Source of the DNA: Sedimentisphaerales bacterium
GTDB taxonomy: Bacteria; Planctomycetota; Phycisphaerae; Sedimentisphaerales; Anaerohalosphaeraceae
Assembly: GCA_016926155.1 (NCBI GenBank)
Contig: JAFGPC010000057.1
Coordinates: 1-56,928, forward strand
Reading direction: 5' to 3'
Length of the DNA: 56,928 bases
The notes under the pieces were generated by a model. It was not told the origin of the DNA. It saw nothing but the letters and a program-made list of their open reading frames with translations, and ran no database searches. Below, one piece after another: positions 43,911-52,534 of this stretch. Each line of letters starts with the position of its first letter. Positions within the stretch are counted from its first letter, which is position 1. Position numbers and translations under genes: made by a program.

Positions 43911-44105
43911 ATGGATGTTTATAATGCATTGGCTGGGCCTGGTTCATGTGGACCTGCCGGGCCTGTTAATGGGAAAGACAGAATGGATTCTAAGAACGGA
44001 CTTCCGGACGAGAGTCCGAGAGAGTATACCGATCCAAGTTATGACGAGGGAGCGTCCTCCTCCCGCACTTCGCATAGGGAAATGCGTGTGATCGAGAGGG
44101 AGTAA
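43911..44105 (+). CDS. Possible 64-residue disordered protein
   Basis: A frame rich in Gly, Pro, Ser, Asp and Glu (GPGSCGPAGPVNGKD, ESPREYTDPSYDEGASSSR) that ends in a double stop (TAATAA) and is followed by a terminator-like hairpin. It would be an intrinsically disordered acidic protein. An overlapping frame from 43903 is less plausible in composition. The alternative is that the G+C-richer segment 43903-44110 is a non-coding RNA (GGACTTCCGGACGAGAGTCC could fold). There is no ribosome site; the start lies 11 bases from the -10 box. Confidence 0.35.
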   Translation: MDVYNALAGPGSCGPAGPVNGKDRMDSKNGLPDESPREYTDPSYDEGASSSRTSHREMRVIERE

Positions 44106-44136
44106 TAAAGGAAAACGGATTTGACAACATTTGGAT

Positions 44137-44173
44137 GGGTCGCGGGCATGGATGTTCGCGGCCCTTCTATTTG
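44137..44173 (+). terminator. Terminator-like hairpin before pabB (convergent)
   Basis: GGGTCGCG (44137-44144) pairs with CGCGGCCC (44157-44164), followed by TTCTATTT. Confidence 0.6.
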
Positions 44174-45687
44174 CGCAGGTTTTCGTTTTTTTTGCTTCCG
44201 GGTAACAATGGATCAACAGTAGAAATCTTGCGTTTTTGTTTCGATCCGATCGACACGGTTTTTTCAACCGCTTTAATCCCCGCCAGAAGTGCATATGCTT
44301 TGATAATGGTCTCTTCGTATTCTGCCGTCGGATTGGAATCGGCGACGATCCCCCCCCCGGTTTGTATATACGCCGTTTGATTTTGTATAAGAATCGTTCG
44401 AATTGCGATATTCAGGCATACCATTCGGTCCAGACCGATCCATCCGATACAGCCTGTGTACACACCACGGCGCGACGGTTCTAACGTTTCGATAAGTTCC
44501 ATAGCACGAATCTTTGGTGCCCCGGTAATCGAACCACCTGGAAATGTAGCCTTAAGAATATCATACAACCATGTGTTCGAGGAAAAACATGCCAAATCTC
44601 CCTCGATCGTCGCGACAGCATGATACACGGTAGGATATTCTTCGATCGTTCGAGGTTGAATGACCCTGCGCGTTCCGGGGGTACAGATGCGGGCCAGATC
44701 ATTCCGTTCCAAGTCAACGATCATATTCAGTTCGGCCTGTTCTTTTTCGCTCTCGACTAGATCACGGAAATTTACACGATTACTCTTCTTGGCCTTGGGA
44801 CCCGTACTGTATCGGCGTCGTGTACCCTTGATCGGTCGCGTGATGATCTTACCGTTTCGAACCGATAGAAATAATTCAGGAGAAGTGCTGACAAGTGCCA
44901 GATTGTCGGATTGAAGAAATGCCGAGAAAGGGCTCGGATTATACCGGTTCTGCCATTGAAAAAGGTGAATCGGCGATATGGAACAGGGACAGGAAAACCG
45001 CTGTGAGAAATTAATCTGATATACATTGCCGTCATAAATATGTCGTTGAATACGATCGATCGAACGAAAGTAGTCCGAAGGAGTCATGTTGGAGTGAAAA
45101 CCCTCCATGGAATCAAGCTGCAGCTCGTGTTCAGGAAAGGAAGGAATGACCGTTTTCTCTGCGTGTTTTACGAGAGTGGAAAGGATATCAAATTTTTCTT
45201 TTACTGAAACCGGATCTCCTGGAATGTCCAATACAATCAGCCAGAACGTTTTGTTGCCGTGATCATATGCGATAAGCCGGTCATACAATACCAGTCGAAT
45301 CAAGGGAGTGCGTAGATCATCGATTGCGACCGAAACAATCGTTTCAATGAATCGCCCCAGATCATAACTGAAGAAACCGATCCATCCTCCGACAAAGGGA
45401 CACGGGGAATCCATTGTTTCAACCTGCTGGAGACGATATCGATTTATATATTGTTGTAACTTAACTAATGGATTCCTTTCCTTCGAGTTACATTCAAATA
45501 CCTCATATGGGCGTATTCCCCAAAGACTCCATCTGCTCGCCCATGTAGAAGCCTCATTGCCACCGAGGATCACCGCCCCGTCCTGTTCGGCAATCACACT
45601 TGTAAGAGCCGACAAAGTTACTGGAGTTTTTATGGCTCGCAAGTATGGTTTGCAGACTATTGCATTTGGAGTATAGAAGTGGTTCAT
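44167..45687 (-). CDS. pabB: Aminodeoxychorismate synthase component I
   Basis: A 506-residue chorismate-using enzyme of the anthranilate/ADC synthase family, making the precursor of p-aminobenzoate for folate. GWIGFFSYDLGRFIE lies in the N-terminal domain; the core has YQINFSQRF, TSPELFLSV, PIKGTR (Lys in place of the Ala of TrpE, favouring PabB), LNMIVDLERNDLARI and FPGGSITGAPKIRAMELIE. TGGGIVADSNPTAEYEET closes the active site. The glutaminase subunit PabA is not in the window. It lies 30 bases after the 77-residue gene, apparently the same minus-strand unit. Confidence 0.92.
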   Translation of the reverse strand: MNHFYTPNAIVCKPYLRAIKTPVTLSALTSVIAEQDGAVILGGNEASTWASRWSLWGIRPYEVFECNSKERNPLVKLQQYINRYRLQQVETMDSPCPFVGGWIGFFSYDLGRFIETIVSVAIDDLRTPLIRLVLYDRLIAYDHGNKTFWLIVLDIPGDPVSVKEKFDILSTLVKHAEKTVIPSFPEHELQLDSMEGFHSNMTPSDYFRSIDRIQRHIYDGNVYQINFSQRFSCPCSISPIHLFQWQNRYNPSPFSAFLQSDNLALVSTSPELFLSVRNGKIITRPIKGTRRRYSTGPKAKKSNRVNFRDLVESEKEQAELNMIVDLERNDLARICTPGTRRVIQPRTIEEYPTVYHAVATIEGDLACFSSNTWLYDILKATFPGGSITGAPKIRAMELIETLEPSRRGVYTGCIGWIGLDRMVCLNIAIRTILIQNQTAYIQTGGGIVADSNPTAEYEETIIKAYALLAGIKAVEKTVSIGSKQKRKISTVDPLLPGSKKNENLRK

Positions 45688-45717
45688 GGTCCTTTACTCA
45701 TGTTCGCCCTATCGCAA

Positions 45718-45951
45718 TCACATCTGCGGATCGACTTCGATGGATTCCACAGTGCTCATATGGATCACGAATTGCCCGGTTTTGGCTTCCGTCAGATCGT
45801 AGATATCAATCCACTGTCGTCCTTCTTCACGTCTCTCATAGGTGATCATTTGCACCAATTGGATGGCCTTTTCTACGGTCATGGTAAAGGCATGTGTCTT
45901 CCCGGATGTCATGGTAATTCTGACTTGAGTCAGTTTGTCTTTTCCTTCCAT
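45718..45951 (-). CDS. 77-residue protein between the nucleotide-enzyme fusion and pabB
   Basis: A small beta-rich protein (VRITMTSGKTHAFTMTVEKAIQLVQMI, WIDIYDLTEAKTGQFVIHMSTVESIEV). AGGAAA about seven bases before the ATG at 45951 supports this start rather than one 20 codons earlier. The pattern of paired strands suggests a small SH3-like or sandwich domain. I do not recognise it. Its position between two metabolic genes, with short spacers, suggests the same transcript. Confidence 0.6.
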   Translation of the reverse strand: MEGKDKLTQVRITMTSGKTHAFTMTVEKAIQLVQMITYERREEGRQWIDIYDLTEAKTGQFVIHMSTVESIEVDPQM

Positions 45952-46026
45952 ATATTTTCCTGAAAAATAACATTCTATAGAGCATTGTCGGACCCAAATA
46001 TCTTTTTCCATCTGGTTTCAATGGAA

Positions 46027-47115
46027 TTATATTTCGGCAAGGCAACCGGTGGACCGAAAAAAATTAATGGCTTCGGTAATCGACCGAAAAACAGCCGTTG
46101 CCGTTTGGGTAACAAAAATCGAAGGTTCACTTTGTGCGGTCCAGATCACATACACATCTTTGGCTGCTTCATGGGCATGCTGCAACTCTCGCTCGACTCC
46201 GCTGGAGATCGCGGCACGACCGTCTTCCAGGGCGGGAATAAAACTGAGTATCCAGTCTGACTGATCGATCAGGGCAAAATCACGGGCATAGATTTGGCTG
46301 TTAATGTCTGTTTCGATCTGCAGGATTTCATCTACCCGGAACTCAATATCCTGTTCCAAAGATGTAAGTTTGATTGTATCTTGTCCCCGTTTCAGAGATT
46401 CACGAGCGAAGCATGGAAGATACGCCTCTTCCAGATCTCCCGGATCGAAACATATAAACCACTTCTTCATCTGTTCCCGAAATTGTTCAATTTCTGTGAC
46501 AACAACCGGCAAATGCATGACATGGGTCATTGGAAAACTTAAATATACTTTTTTTCTATCTGGCTCGAACAGCAGACGATAAAACGTTTCGACAGTGCTC
46601 TTTTCCGCTCCTCGTGCCAGGCAGAAAAAGCCCGCATTCTCATCGATTCCCCGCTGCATCAATTCGGTTCCAAGCACCTCCTCTTCCCGCCAGACCAACA
46701 GGTCTTTCAGAGAATGGCGGATCGAATGTTCGCGAATCAGACGTACATGCAGCGGCTCAGCACTGTCGATCAGGCAAATGTATATATCTGGTGTAAGCTG
46801 TCGTATTTGCCAGAAGTCAAAGGCGGGAAACAGACCGTGCCGCCAGCGAAATGTGGCGTGGGTATTGATAATCGTGTGTTCGGCTTGTTGCGCTTTGGCG
46901 ATGATATCTTTCATCACACTGCGTCGCAGGGAATGCAGATGCTGCAGGGGAATATCCAGAATACGCCCTGGAGCAATATCGGGCGCTTCGGCATACATCA
47001 TATCTCCGACATTGCACAATTGTACCTTTTTGTCCCGCTGTCCGGCCAGGGCGCAAACCTCCTGCAGATAACGCTTCTTATCGATACCCACCATGCCGGT
47101 TACAACAACAATCAT
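46027..47115 (-). CDS. P-loop-like kinase domain fused to a nucleoside 2-deoxyribosyltransferase-like domain
   Basis: A 362-residue cytoplasmic protein. Residues 1-180 resemble an adenylate-kinase-type P-loop fold (MIVVVTGMVGIDKKRYL), but the Walker A is degenerate: Lys13 or Lys14 is followed by Lys or Arg in place of Ser/Thr. IINTHATFRWRHG and IYICLIDSAEPLHVRLIREH look like the rest of that fold. Residues 189-350 resemble the deoxyribosyltransferase/deoxynucleotide N-hydrolase fold: KVYLSFPMTH, DFALIDQSDWILSFIPALEDG and SSGVERELQHAHEAAKDVYVIW, where Glu310 takes the place of the catalytic glutamate. It may process modified or damaged nucleotides. GAGGGA precedes the ATG. Confidence 0.7.
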   Translation of the reverse strand: MIVVVTGMVGIDKKRYLQEVCALAGQRDKKVQLCNVGDMMYAEAPDIAPGRILDIPLQHLHSLRRSVMKDIIAKAQQAEHTIINTHATFRWRHGLFPAFDFWQIRQLTPDIYICLIDSAEPLHVRLIREHSIRHSLKDLLVWREEEVLGTELMQRGIDENAGFFCLARGAEKSTVETFYRLLFEPDRKKVYLSFPMTHVMHLPVVVTEIEQFREQMKKWFICFDPGDLEEAYLPCFARESLKRGQDTIKLTSLEQDIEFRVDEILQIETDINSQIYARDFALIDQSDWILSFIPALEDGRAAISSGVERELQHAHEAAKDVYVIWTAQSEPSIFVTQTATAVFRSITEAINFFRSTGCLAEI

Positions 47116-47208
47116 TGTTTCCCTCGGTTTTTCTTGTTGAAAACGGACTCAGTATAGACAGCTTGAACGTTCTGTCCATGAAAATTGACACAATCCTGTT
47201 TTGCCGGG

Positions 47209-47236
47209 TTGACAGCAGTTTTGTGAGTGGTATAGT
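47209..47236 (+). promoter_or_regulatory. Near-consensus promoter of the DUF1080 lipoprotein gene
   Basis: TTGACA (47209-47214), 16 bases, TATAGT (47231-47236). Leader of about 50 bases. Confidence 0.75.
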
Positions 47237-47293
47237 GCTACTTCTTTAGGTGGAATGTAGAATAAATCCGGTCGGTCAGGAAAGGGCTTGGAC

Positions 47294-47986
47294 ATGAAAA
47301 GAATAATGGCAAGTATAATATTGGTTTGTTGTGCGGTTGTTCTGACCTCATGCGGCACTCTATCGATCCCTCCTAAGACGCACCCCGACTCCGGCTCATG
47401 GCAGGACCTTTATGCCGCCGACCTGAGCAATGCCGAATTTCCGCAGGGGATTTGGACGTTCGAAGACGGTATCCTGACCGCCAGTGAGGATCAGGTCATC
47501 TGGACCAATCGGGAATACGATAATGTCATCATTGACCTGGAATTCAAGACTGAAGAAGGCACCAACAGCGGTGTGATCGTCTACTGCACAGACCGAGAAA
47601 ACTGGATTCCTCATTCGGTTGAGGTGCAAATTGCCGATGATTTCGCCGAACAGTGGGCCAAGAGCCCCAAGACCTGGCAATGCGGCGCCATTTTCGGCCA
47701 TCTGGCGGCTTCCCAAAGTGTGGTCAAGAAGCCGGGCGAATGGAATCGGATGACCGTTACTTGTGTCGATAAGATGGTTTATGTCCTGCTTAACGGAATG
47801 CAGGTGACGGAAATGAATATGGGCCTGTGGACCAGCGCCAAGACCAATCCGGACGGCAGCGAGATTCCTGCCTGGCTGAGCACCCCTTTTGCCGAACTTC
47901 CCACTCATGGATACATTGGCCTGCAGGGTAAACATGCCGGTGCCCCGATCTATTTCCGTAATGTCAAGATTAAAGAATTAAATTAA
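47294..47986 (+). CDS. DUF1080 (3-keto-disaccharide hydrolase-like) lipoprotein
   Basis: A 230-residue exported lipoprotein: signal peptide with lipobox VLTSCG (Cys near residue 20), then a concanavalin-like jelly roll of the DUF1080/GH-like family (WTFEDGILTASEDQVIWTNREYDNVIIDLEFKTEEGTNSGVIVYC, HSVEVQIADDF, GAIFGHLAASQ, EWNRMTVTCVDKMVYVLLNG, GYIGLQGKHAGAPIYFRNVKIKEL). Planctomycetes have many such proteins; characterised relatives act on 3-keto-glycosides. ATG at 47294 is preferred to the TTG two codons upstream. Confidence 0.88.
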   Translation: MKRIMASIILVCCAVVLTSCGTLSIPPKTHPDSGSWQDLYAADLSNAEFPQGIWTFEDGILTASEDQVIWTNREYDNVIIDLEFKTEEGTNSGVIVYCTDRENWIPHSVEVQIADDFAEQWAKSPKTWQCGAIFGHLAASQSVVKKPGEWNRMTVTCVDKMVYVLLNGMQVTEMNMGLWTSAKTNPDGSEIPAWLSTPFAELPTHGYIGLQGKHAGAPIYFRNVKIKELN

Positions 47987-48035
47987 CTGTCGTCGAAAAG
48001 AAGAAATTTTTCTTGTTTTCCGGCTTCTCATAGCA

Positions 48036-48082
48036 TTCGAAATGTTTCCAAGGCGATCCGATGCCGCAGGATACATTTCGAA
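48036..48082. terminator. Hairpin between the convergent DUF1080 and prfA genes
   Basis: TTCGAAATGT and ACATTTCGAA form a perfect ten-pair stem around a 27-base loop. Neither side has a T tract, so its role in termination is uncertain. Confidence 0.4.
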
Positions 48083-48093
48083 AAATCATTTGT

Positions 48094-49182
48094 TTAAAGA
48101 TTCCTAAGCCGTTCGGCTTTATCGTGGGCAATCAGGGCTTCCACCAGCTCATCCAGATCCCCCAGAATAATCTTGTCTAGGCTGTACAAGGATACGTTGA
48201 TACGGTGGTCGGTCAGCCGGTTCTGTGGGAAGTTATACGTCCGAATCCGCTGGCTTCGGTCTCCTGAACCGATCATGGTTTTGCGGGCACTGTCGCGCTG
48301 GGCGTTGAGTTTGCTTTGAAAATGATCATATAGTCGGCTTCGAAGGATGCGCCATGCCTTGGCCCGATTTTTATGTTGGCTTTTTTCATCCCGCATACTC
48401 ACTGTGATTCCTGTGGGAATATGCTCCAGCTTGATAGCTGAGCTGACCTTATTGACGTTCTGTCCCCCCGGCCCCCCGGCCCGGCTGACGTGCTCGACTA
48501 CTTCGTCCGGATTGATTTCGATATCCACCTCCTCCGGTTCCGGGAGTACTGCGACTGTCGCGGCGGATGTATGAACACGACCCTGTGACTCAGTCTCCGG
48601 CACCCGCTGCACCCGATGTCCGCCTCCTTCGTATCCCAAATAACTCCAGACACCAGAACCCTTGATATTTAGAATCGCTTCCCGAAGCCCGCCCAGTTCC
48701 GTCGGACTGAACGAGAGCACTTCCACCTTCCATCCTTTCCTTTCGGCATACTTATTGTACATTTGGTACAGATCCCGAGCAAACAGTGACGCTTCGTCAC
48801 CCCCGGTCCCTGGCCGAATCTCCACGATTACCGAATCCACTGTCGAGTCCTCGGCCATGACCAGCGTATCCTTGATCTGGTCAATGAGCCGATCTTTCTG
48901 CTCCTGAAGCTGTTCAATCTCCTGGCGGGCCAGTTCCCGGAATTCCTCATCCAATTCCGGGTCGGTGAGCATCTGTTCGGCATCGGTCAATCCTGACTGG
49001 CACTTGATGTACTGACGATACCTCTCCACTAATGGACGCAGCTTCTTCTGCTCTTTGCTGAGTGGTATGATCTTGTTCGGATCGGAAGCCACGGAAGGAT
49101 CGTGGATCTGCCGCTCGATCTCAGTAAACCGACCGTCCAGTTCGTCCAGTTTGGTCAGTAATCCATCCTTCGTTTCGCTCAT
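48094..49182 (-). CDS. prfA: Peptide chain release factor 1
   Basis: A 362-residue factor recognising UAA and UAG stops. The stop-reading tripeptide region is RVPETESQGRVHTS, and the GGQ catalytic motif is G239-G240-Q241 (RAGGPGGQNVNKVSSAI). It lacks the intact ribosome-rescue features of RF-like paralogues and is of full length, supporting RF1. It follows rpmE on the same strand after a 114-base gap containing a terminator. prmC, often next to prfA, is absent. Confidence 0.96.
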   Translation of the reverse strand: MSETKDGLLTKLDELDGRFTEIERQIHDPSVASDPNKIIPLSKEQKKLRPLVERYRQYIKCQSGLTDAEQMLTDPELDEEFRELARQEIEQLQEQKDRLIDQIKDTLVMAEDSTVDSVIVEIRPGTGGDEASLFARDLYQMYNKYAERKGWKVEVLSFSPTELGGLREAILNIKGSGVWSYLGYEGGGHRVQRVPETESQGRVHTSAATVAVLPEPEEVDIEINPDEVVEHVSRAGGPGGQNVNKVSSAIKLEHIPTGITVSMRDEKSQHKNRAKAWRILRSRLYDHFQSKLNAQRDSARKTMIGSGDRSQRIRTYNFPQNRLTDHRINVSLYSLDKIILGDLDELVEALIAHDKAERLRNL

Positions 49183-49224
49183 GCCTGCATCCTGTCATTA
49201 ACCCTGATTGGGCTCCGTATAGAC

Positions 49225-49278
49225 AAAAAAATTGCGCTGCCAATCCATAATTCGGTGGAACCATGTCCAGCAGCGCAA
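49225..49278 (-). terminator. Rho-independent terminator after rpmE
   Basis: On the minus strand TTGCGCTGC and GCAGCGCAA pair around a 29-base loop and are followed by seven T. Confidence 0.75.
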
Positions 49279-49296
49279 ATGGGTTTCGCTCTGCAG

Positions 49297-49524
49297 CTAC
49301 TTTTTGCCTTTTTTCTGGAACGAGTATCCTTCCCCGAACTTCTTCTGGAACCGTTCAATTCGACCGGCAGTATCCACATACTTTTGCTTGCCTGTGTAGA
49401 ACGGGTGACACATCGAGCAGATTTCCGCCACGATTTCCTTGGCCGTGCTTCGCGTCTCAAACGTATTGCCGCAGCCGCAACGGACCTTTACTACCTGGTA
49501 TTCTGGATGAATGTCTTTCTTCAT
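49297..49524 (-). CDS. rpmE: 50S ribosomal protein L31 (zinc-binding form)
   Basis: A 75-residue ribosomal protein with the four zinc-binding cysteines Cys16, Cys18, Cys36 and Cys39 ([34 protein letters not shown]). This C+ form is normally replaced by a C- form under zinc limitation. GGAG precedes the ATG. The upstream 450-base gap holds the candidate RNA described separately. Confidence 0.96.
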   Translation of the reverse strand: MKKDIHPEYQVVKVRCGCGNTFETRSTAKEIVAEICSMCHPFYTGKQKYVDTAGRIERFQKKFGEGYSFQKKGKK

Positions 49525-49660
49525 CGTACTGACTCCGTACTCTCTTTTCTCGTATTAAACCCATTATTCTATCGATATTTATTTACTTTTCAACCCCTTT
49601 GGCTAAATTTTTCCGATTCCAGAATTAGGGACAAAGCTACGGTCCTCTTCCAGAGGCCGA

Positions 49661-49691
49661 ATTGCCCCCCAATATCGGTTTTTGGGGCAAT
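49661..49691. other. Perfect hairpin in the rpmE upstream region
   Basis: ATTGCCCC and GGGGCAAT pair around a 15-base loop, next to the palindrome CTTTGCGCAAAG. It lies in the long gap 49525-49972 between rpmE and the next upstream gene and has no T tail. Confidence 0.45.
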
Positions 49692-49707
49692 GGAAGGGCT
49701 TTGCGCA

Positions 49708-49819
49708 AAGAAAAAGGGCTCTTTTTTAGCCCTTCTTCACGTTTTCTCCCTTCCGGATGCATACATATGCACACCGGTTTCTCATTGCTTGTGTGAATCC
49801 CCTCACCGCAATTGCTGAT
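49708..49819 (-). ncRNA. Candidate small RNA or rpmE leader of about 110 bases
   Basis: A possible promoter (TTGAAC, 17 bases, TAGGAT at 49854-49826, minus strand) is followed about 110 bases later by a terminator hairpin (AAGGGCT/AGCCCTT, loop of seven bases, T-rich tail). In between is a CCGG-TGTGCATA/TATGCA-TCCGG hairpin. No protein frame is convincing. It could be an independent RNA or a terminated leader of rpmE. Confidence 0.4.
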
Positions 49820-49894
49820 ATGAACATCCTATAATAAACGAAATTTTTGTTCAAGAGAAATCTTGTTCGTTTTTTTATATTTGTGTGAAACTGG

Positions 49895-49949
49895 ATAAAA
49901 TCAGGCAGATTTTTGCCCTGCCTAGGGCACCAAACTTGACGTTTTGGTG
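49895..49949 (-). terminator. Pair of hairpins after the CxxC protein gene
   Basis: Minus strand: CACCAAA/TTTGGTG, then AGGCAG/CTGCCT with tail GATTTTAT. The second can refold as GCCCT/AGGGC, so the arms compete. Confidence 0.45.
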
Positions 49950-49972
49950 TAGAAAAAAATACGGAAGTAAAA

Positions 49973-50542
49973 TTAAATTAATAAAAATGGTGTATCTATA
50001 GGCAGGTTCTGAAATTCCGGATCCAATCCCAGATAATCCCCCACAAATCCGTCCAGACGGTCACGAGTTTTCTTGCTGATCAGTCTATTAATCTCCTCAG
50101 CCACAGAGCCGGCAATCATCAAGGGCAGGACCGTTCTCTCGATCTTGTCGCCTCGGCACCTGGCACAAAGCTGATAGCTATGCAGTTCACTCCGTTTGCG
50201 GCCGCTGATAAGACACGTATCAATCCACTGATCCAGGTCATCTCCTTTAACATTTATGATCTGTGCCATCCGTGCCGGCCAGTTCACCTGCTCGGCCAAA
50301 AACCGTTCCATCCGTTGTGCGGATTCGACGGATAGCTCGCTGCCTAACTGTTCAGCACATGTATCACAGATCGCGTATTCGATGATTACCTCGGTGCCAC
50401 GGAACACCTTTTCAATCATGTATTCGGTTTGCTCTTCCGATAGGGTCCGTGTACAGACAATGCATTTGCTGAAAGGGCCCTCTTCATAGATCGAGTGAAA
50501 GATCTTTGGTATCGGAACATAGATACTTCTATTATGTCCCAC
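49973..50542 (-). CDS. Protein with two cysteine-pair zinc sites, unknown function
   Basis: A 189-residue soluble protein. Cys27/Cys30 (CIVC) and Cys59/Cys62 (CDTC) make one probable zinc site, and Cys110 with Cys126/Cys129 (CARC) a second. Between them are charged helices. The tail is ordinary. The first site resembles treble-clef adaptors of the McsA/Clp type in spacing only. No catalytic motif, no signal peptide. It is monocistronic, between cstA and the rpmE leader. Confidence 0.6.
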   Translation of the reverse strand: MGHNRSIYVPIPKIFHSIYEEGPFSKCIVCTRTLSEEQTEYMIEKVFRGTEVIIEYAICDTCAEQLGSELSVESAQRMERFLAEQVNWPARMAQIINVKGDDLDQWIDTCLISGRKRSELHSYQLCARCRGDKIERTVLPLMIAGSVAEEINRLISKKTRDRLDGFVGDYLGLDPEFQNLPIDTPFLLI

Positions 50543-50637
50543 TGCGGTGTCCTTATCGTACGAATTCTCGAAAACTCGCCTTCGTTATCGTTAGACATAT
50601 ATAAAGAATATGTTTCATTATACCCTTCCCCGGGTTG

Positions 50638-52431
50638 CTATCCATCTTTTGGTTTTAGTGGCAGTTCTTCGAGTGGATCTGCATCGATTACTCTGCTTGT
50701 CAGAAAGATAACAACCGTCTCCACTGTCATCCAGATAGCCAGAAGGAATACACCACCGCCGACAATAACCAGCGGCCATTTTTTAGCTTGGTAGTTGGTC
50801 TGCAGGTTGATCACCATGGACCAACTGGTTAACACGAGCATGATTACACAGGGAATGGCGGCAATCAAAAATTTGAGTCCACCCTTTCGCTTCAGATACA
50901 TCGTCACAACAAGCAGTGCCAAGGCCGCCAGAAGCTGGTTTGTTGTGCCAAATAGAGGCCAGAGCCGCAGGGCTCCCTTACCGCTGGCATTGAATACCAG
51001 ATGGCCCTGCTCATTGGTATTTGTAAAGGCCAGAAGTGCCGCCGTGATGACGGCGATTGTCGTTGCTGTCCAGCGATTGCCCAGGACCGGTACTTTCAGA
51101 TCTTCGGTTAGCTCGCCGACGACATAACGCTGGATTCGCACGGCCGTATCCAGAGTCGTACCGGCAAATGACGAGATAAAGACACCCATGATCGCAAAAC
51201 CTAAGCCTTGCGGGATTCCCAGAGAACCCATCATATTGGCTGCTCCGACAACCACCGGCTGGAGTCGATCACCCAGCGTTTGTCCTCCGATCCAGGTCTT
51301 GTATTTGGCATACCACGCCTCGCTGCCGGTCAGACCGTCATGTCCCAAGCCAAATCCTGCCGTGACACAGAGAATGACCAGCACGGCCAGCATGCCCTCG
51401 GTCAGCATTGAACCATAGCCGACAAATTGGGCATCTGGCTCGCAGGAAATCTGTTTGGGGCTTGTCCCCCCGGCAACCAGAGAGTGAAAGCCACTGATGG
51501 CTCCGCATGCGATCGTAACGAACATCATTGGCAACAGTGGAGGGACTGTCGCATCCAGCTTGGTATTGATAGCCGGAGCACTTAGTTCAAATCCATCGGT
51601 GACAAAAGCGGAGACTGTAACGCCTAGCACAAGAATCACCATCATAATAAAAAGCTGCCATGCGTTGATGTAGTCCCGCGGCTGCAGGAGCGTCGTCACG
51701 GGTAGTGTCGAGGCGATCCAGGCATAGATCAATAGGATAATCGTCCAGGTACCTGTGGCGGGCATCTTGCCCAGATCGGGAATGAGAAACAGGCCGGGTT
51801 TTATATGTTCCAGCCAGGCGCCCAGTCCGACACCAACATACATCAGTGACACGGCGATGATCGTGGAAAGAAGCACATTGGCGTTTTTCTTGTAGATGGC
51901 ATAGCTCAGACCGATGGCGATGGGAATCTCAAGCCATACGGCGATTACGCTTTCCGGATACAAGCTAAAGACAGTAGCGATCACTAAACCAAAAATTGCA
52001 ATGATGATCAACAGGGCCAGAAACACGACCACAAAAAAGAGAAACCGCACACGGGGATTGATGTATCTGGCGGCAATCTCGGAGATGCTCTTACCATCAT
52101 TGCGAAGGGAAACAACCAGGGCGCCGAAATCGTGCACTGCTCCCATCAGAATGCTGCCAAACACCACCCAGAGAATCGCCGGTAGCCAGCCCCAGATGAT
52201 CCCGATGGCCGGCCCTACAATCGGACCTGTCCCGGCAATCGATGTAAAATGATGCCCGAAAATGATTCCTTTCCGGGTCGGCACATAATCGACTCCATCC
52301 CTGCGCTCGTGGCTGGGTACACGGGCATCAACCCGCAACTTAAAAATTCGCCTGGCCAGAAATCGTCCATAGGTGTGATATGCCAGAAGATATGCTGCTC
52401 CGCAACCCAACATTAATAGTAATGTTTCCAT
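50638..52431 (-). CDS. cstA: Carbon starvation protein A (peptide/pyruvate transporter family)
   Basis: A 597-residue inner-membrane protein with about 16 hydrophobic segments. The family signature DYVPTRKGIIFGHHFTSIAGTGPIVGPAIG is at residues 49-78, followed by FGSILMGAVHDFGALVVSLRNDGKSI and the later SGFHSLVAGGTSPKQI. Members import peptides or pyruvate during carbon limitation. It is slightly shorter than E. coli CstA. The internal frame is uninterrupted. Confidence 0.95.
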   Translation of the reverse strand: METLLLMLGCGAAYLLAYHTYGRFLARRIFKLRVDARVPSHERRDGVDYVPTRKGIIFGHHFTSIAGTGPIVGPAIGIIWGWLPAILWVVFGSILMGAVHDFGALVVSLRNDGKSISEIAARYINPRVRFLFFVVVFLALLIIIAIFGLVIATVFSLYPESVIAVWLEIPIAIGLSYAIYKKNANVLLSTIIAVSLMYVGVGLGAWLEHIKPGLFLIPDLGKMPATGTWTIILLIYAWIASTLPVTTLLQPRDYINAWQLFIMMVILVLGVTVSAFVTDGFELSAPAINTKLDATVPPLLPMMFVTIACGAISGFHSLVAGGTSPKQISCEPDAQFVGYGSMLTEGMLAVLVILCVTAGFGLGHDGLTGSEAWYAKYKTWIGGQTLGDRLQPVVVGAANMMGSLGIPQGLGFAIMGVFISSFAGTTLDTAVRIQRYVVGELTEDLKVPVLGNRWTATTIAVITAALLAFTNTNEQGHLVFNASGKGALRLWPLFGTTNQLLAALALLVVTMYLKRKGGLKFLIAAIPCVIMLVLTSWSMVINLQTNYQAKKWPLVIVGGGVFLLAIWMTVETVVIFLTSRVIDADPLEELPLKPKDG

Positions 52432-52534
52432 AACGGCTTCCCGTCCATAAGTAAACGTTCTTCTATCAGATCCGCTCTGGTTCCATCGCCTCTGTTATAC
52501 CAACTGTCCGACGACTCTACCAGAAAAAGTTTGC

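Noticed and set aside
43903-44091. 62-codon frame overlapping the 64-codon frame
   Set aside because: Composition is less protein-like, and its ATG would lie only three bases after the -10 box, ahead of the expected transcription start.
49730-49770. CCGGAAGGGAG in the rpmE upstream RNA, reminiscent of SRP RNA helix 8
   Set aside because: The AGCAG part of the loop is missing and the flanks do not pair as in SRP RNA.
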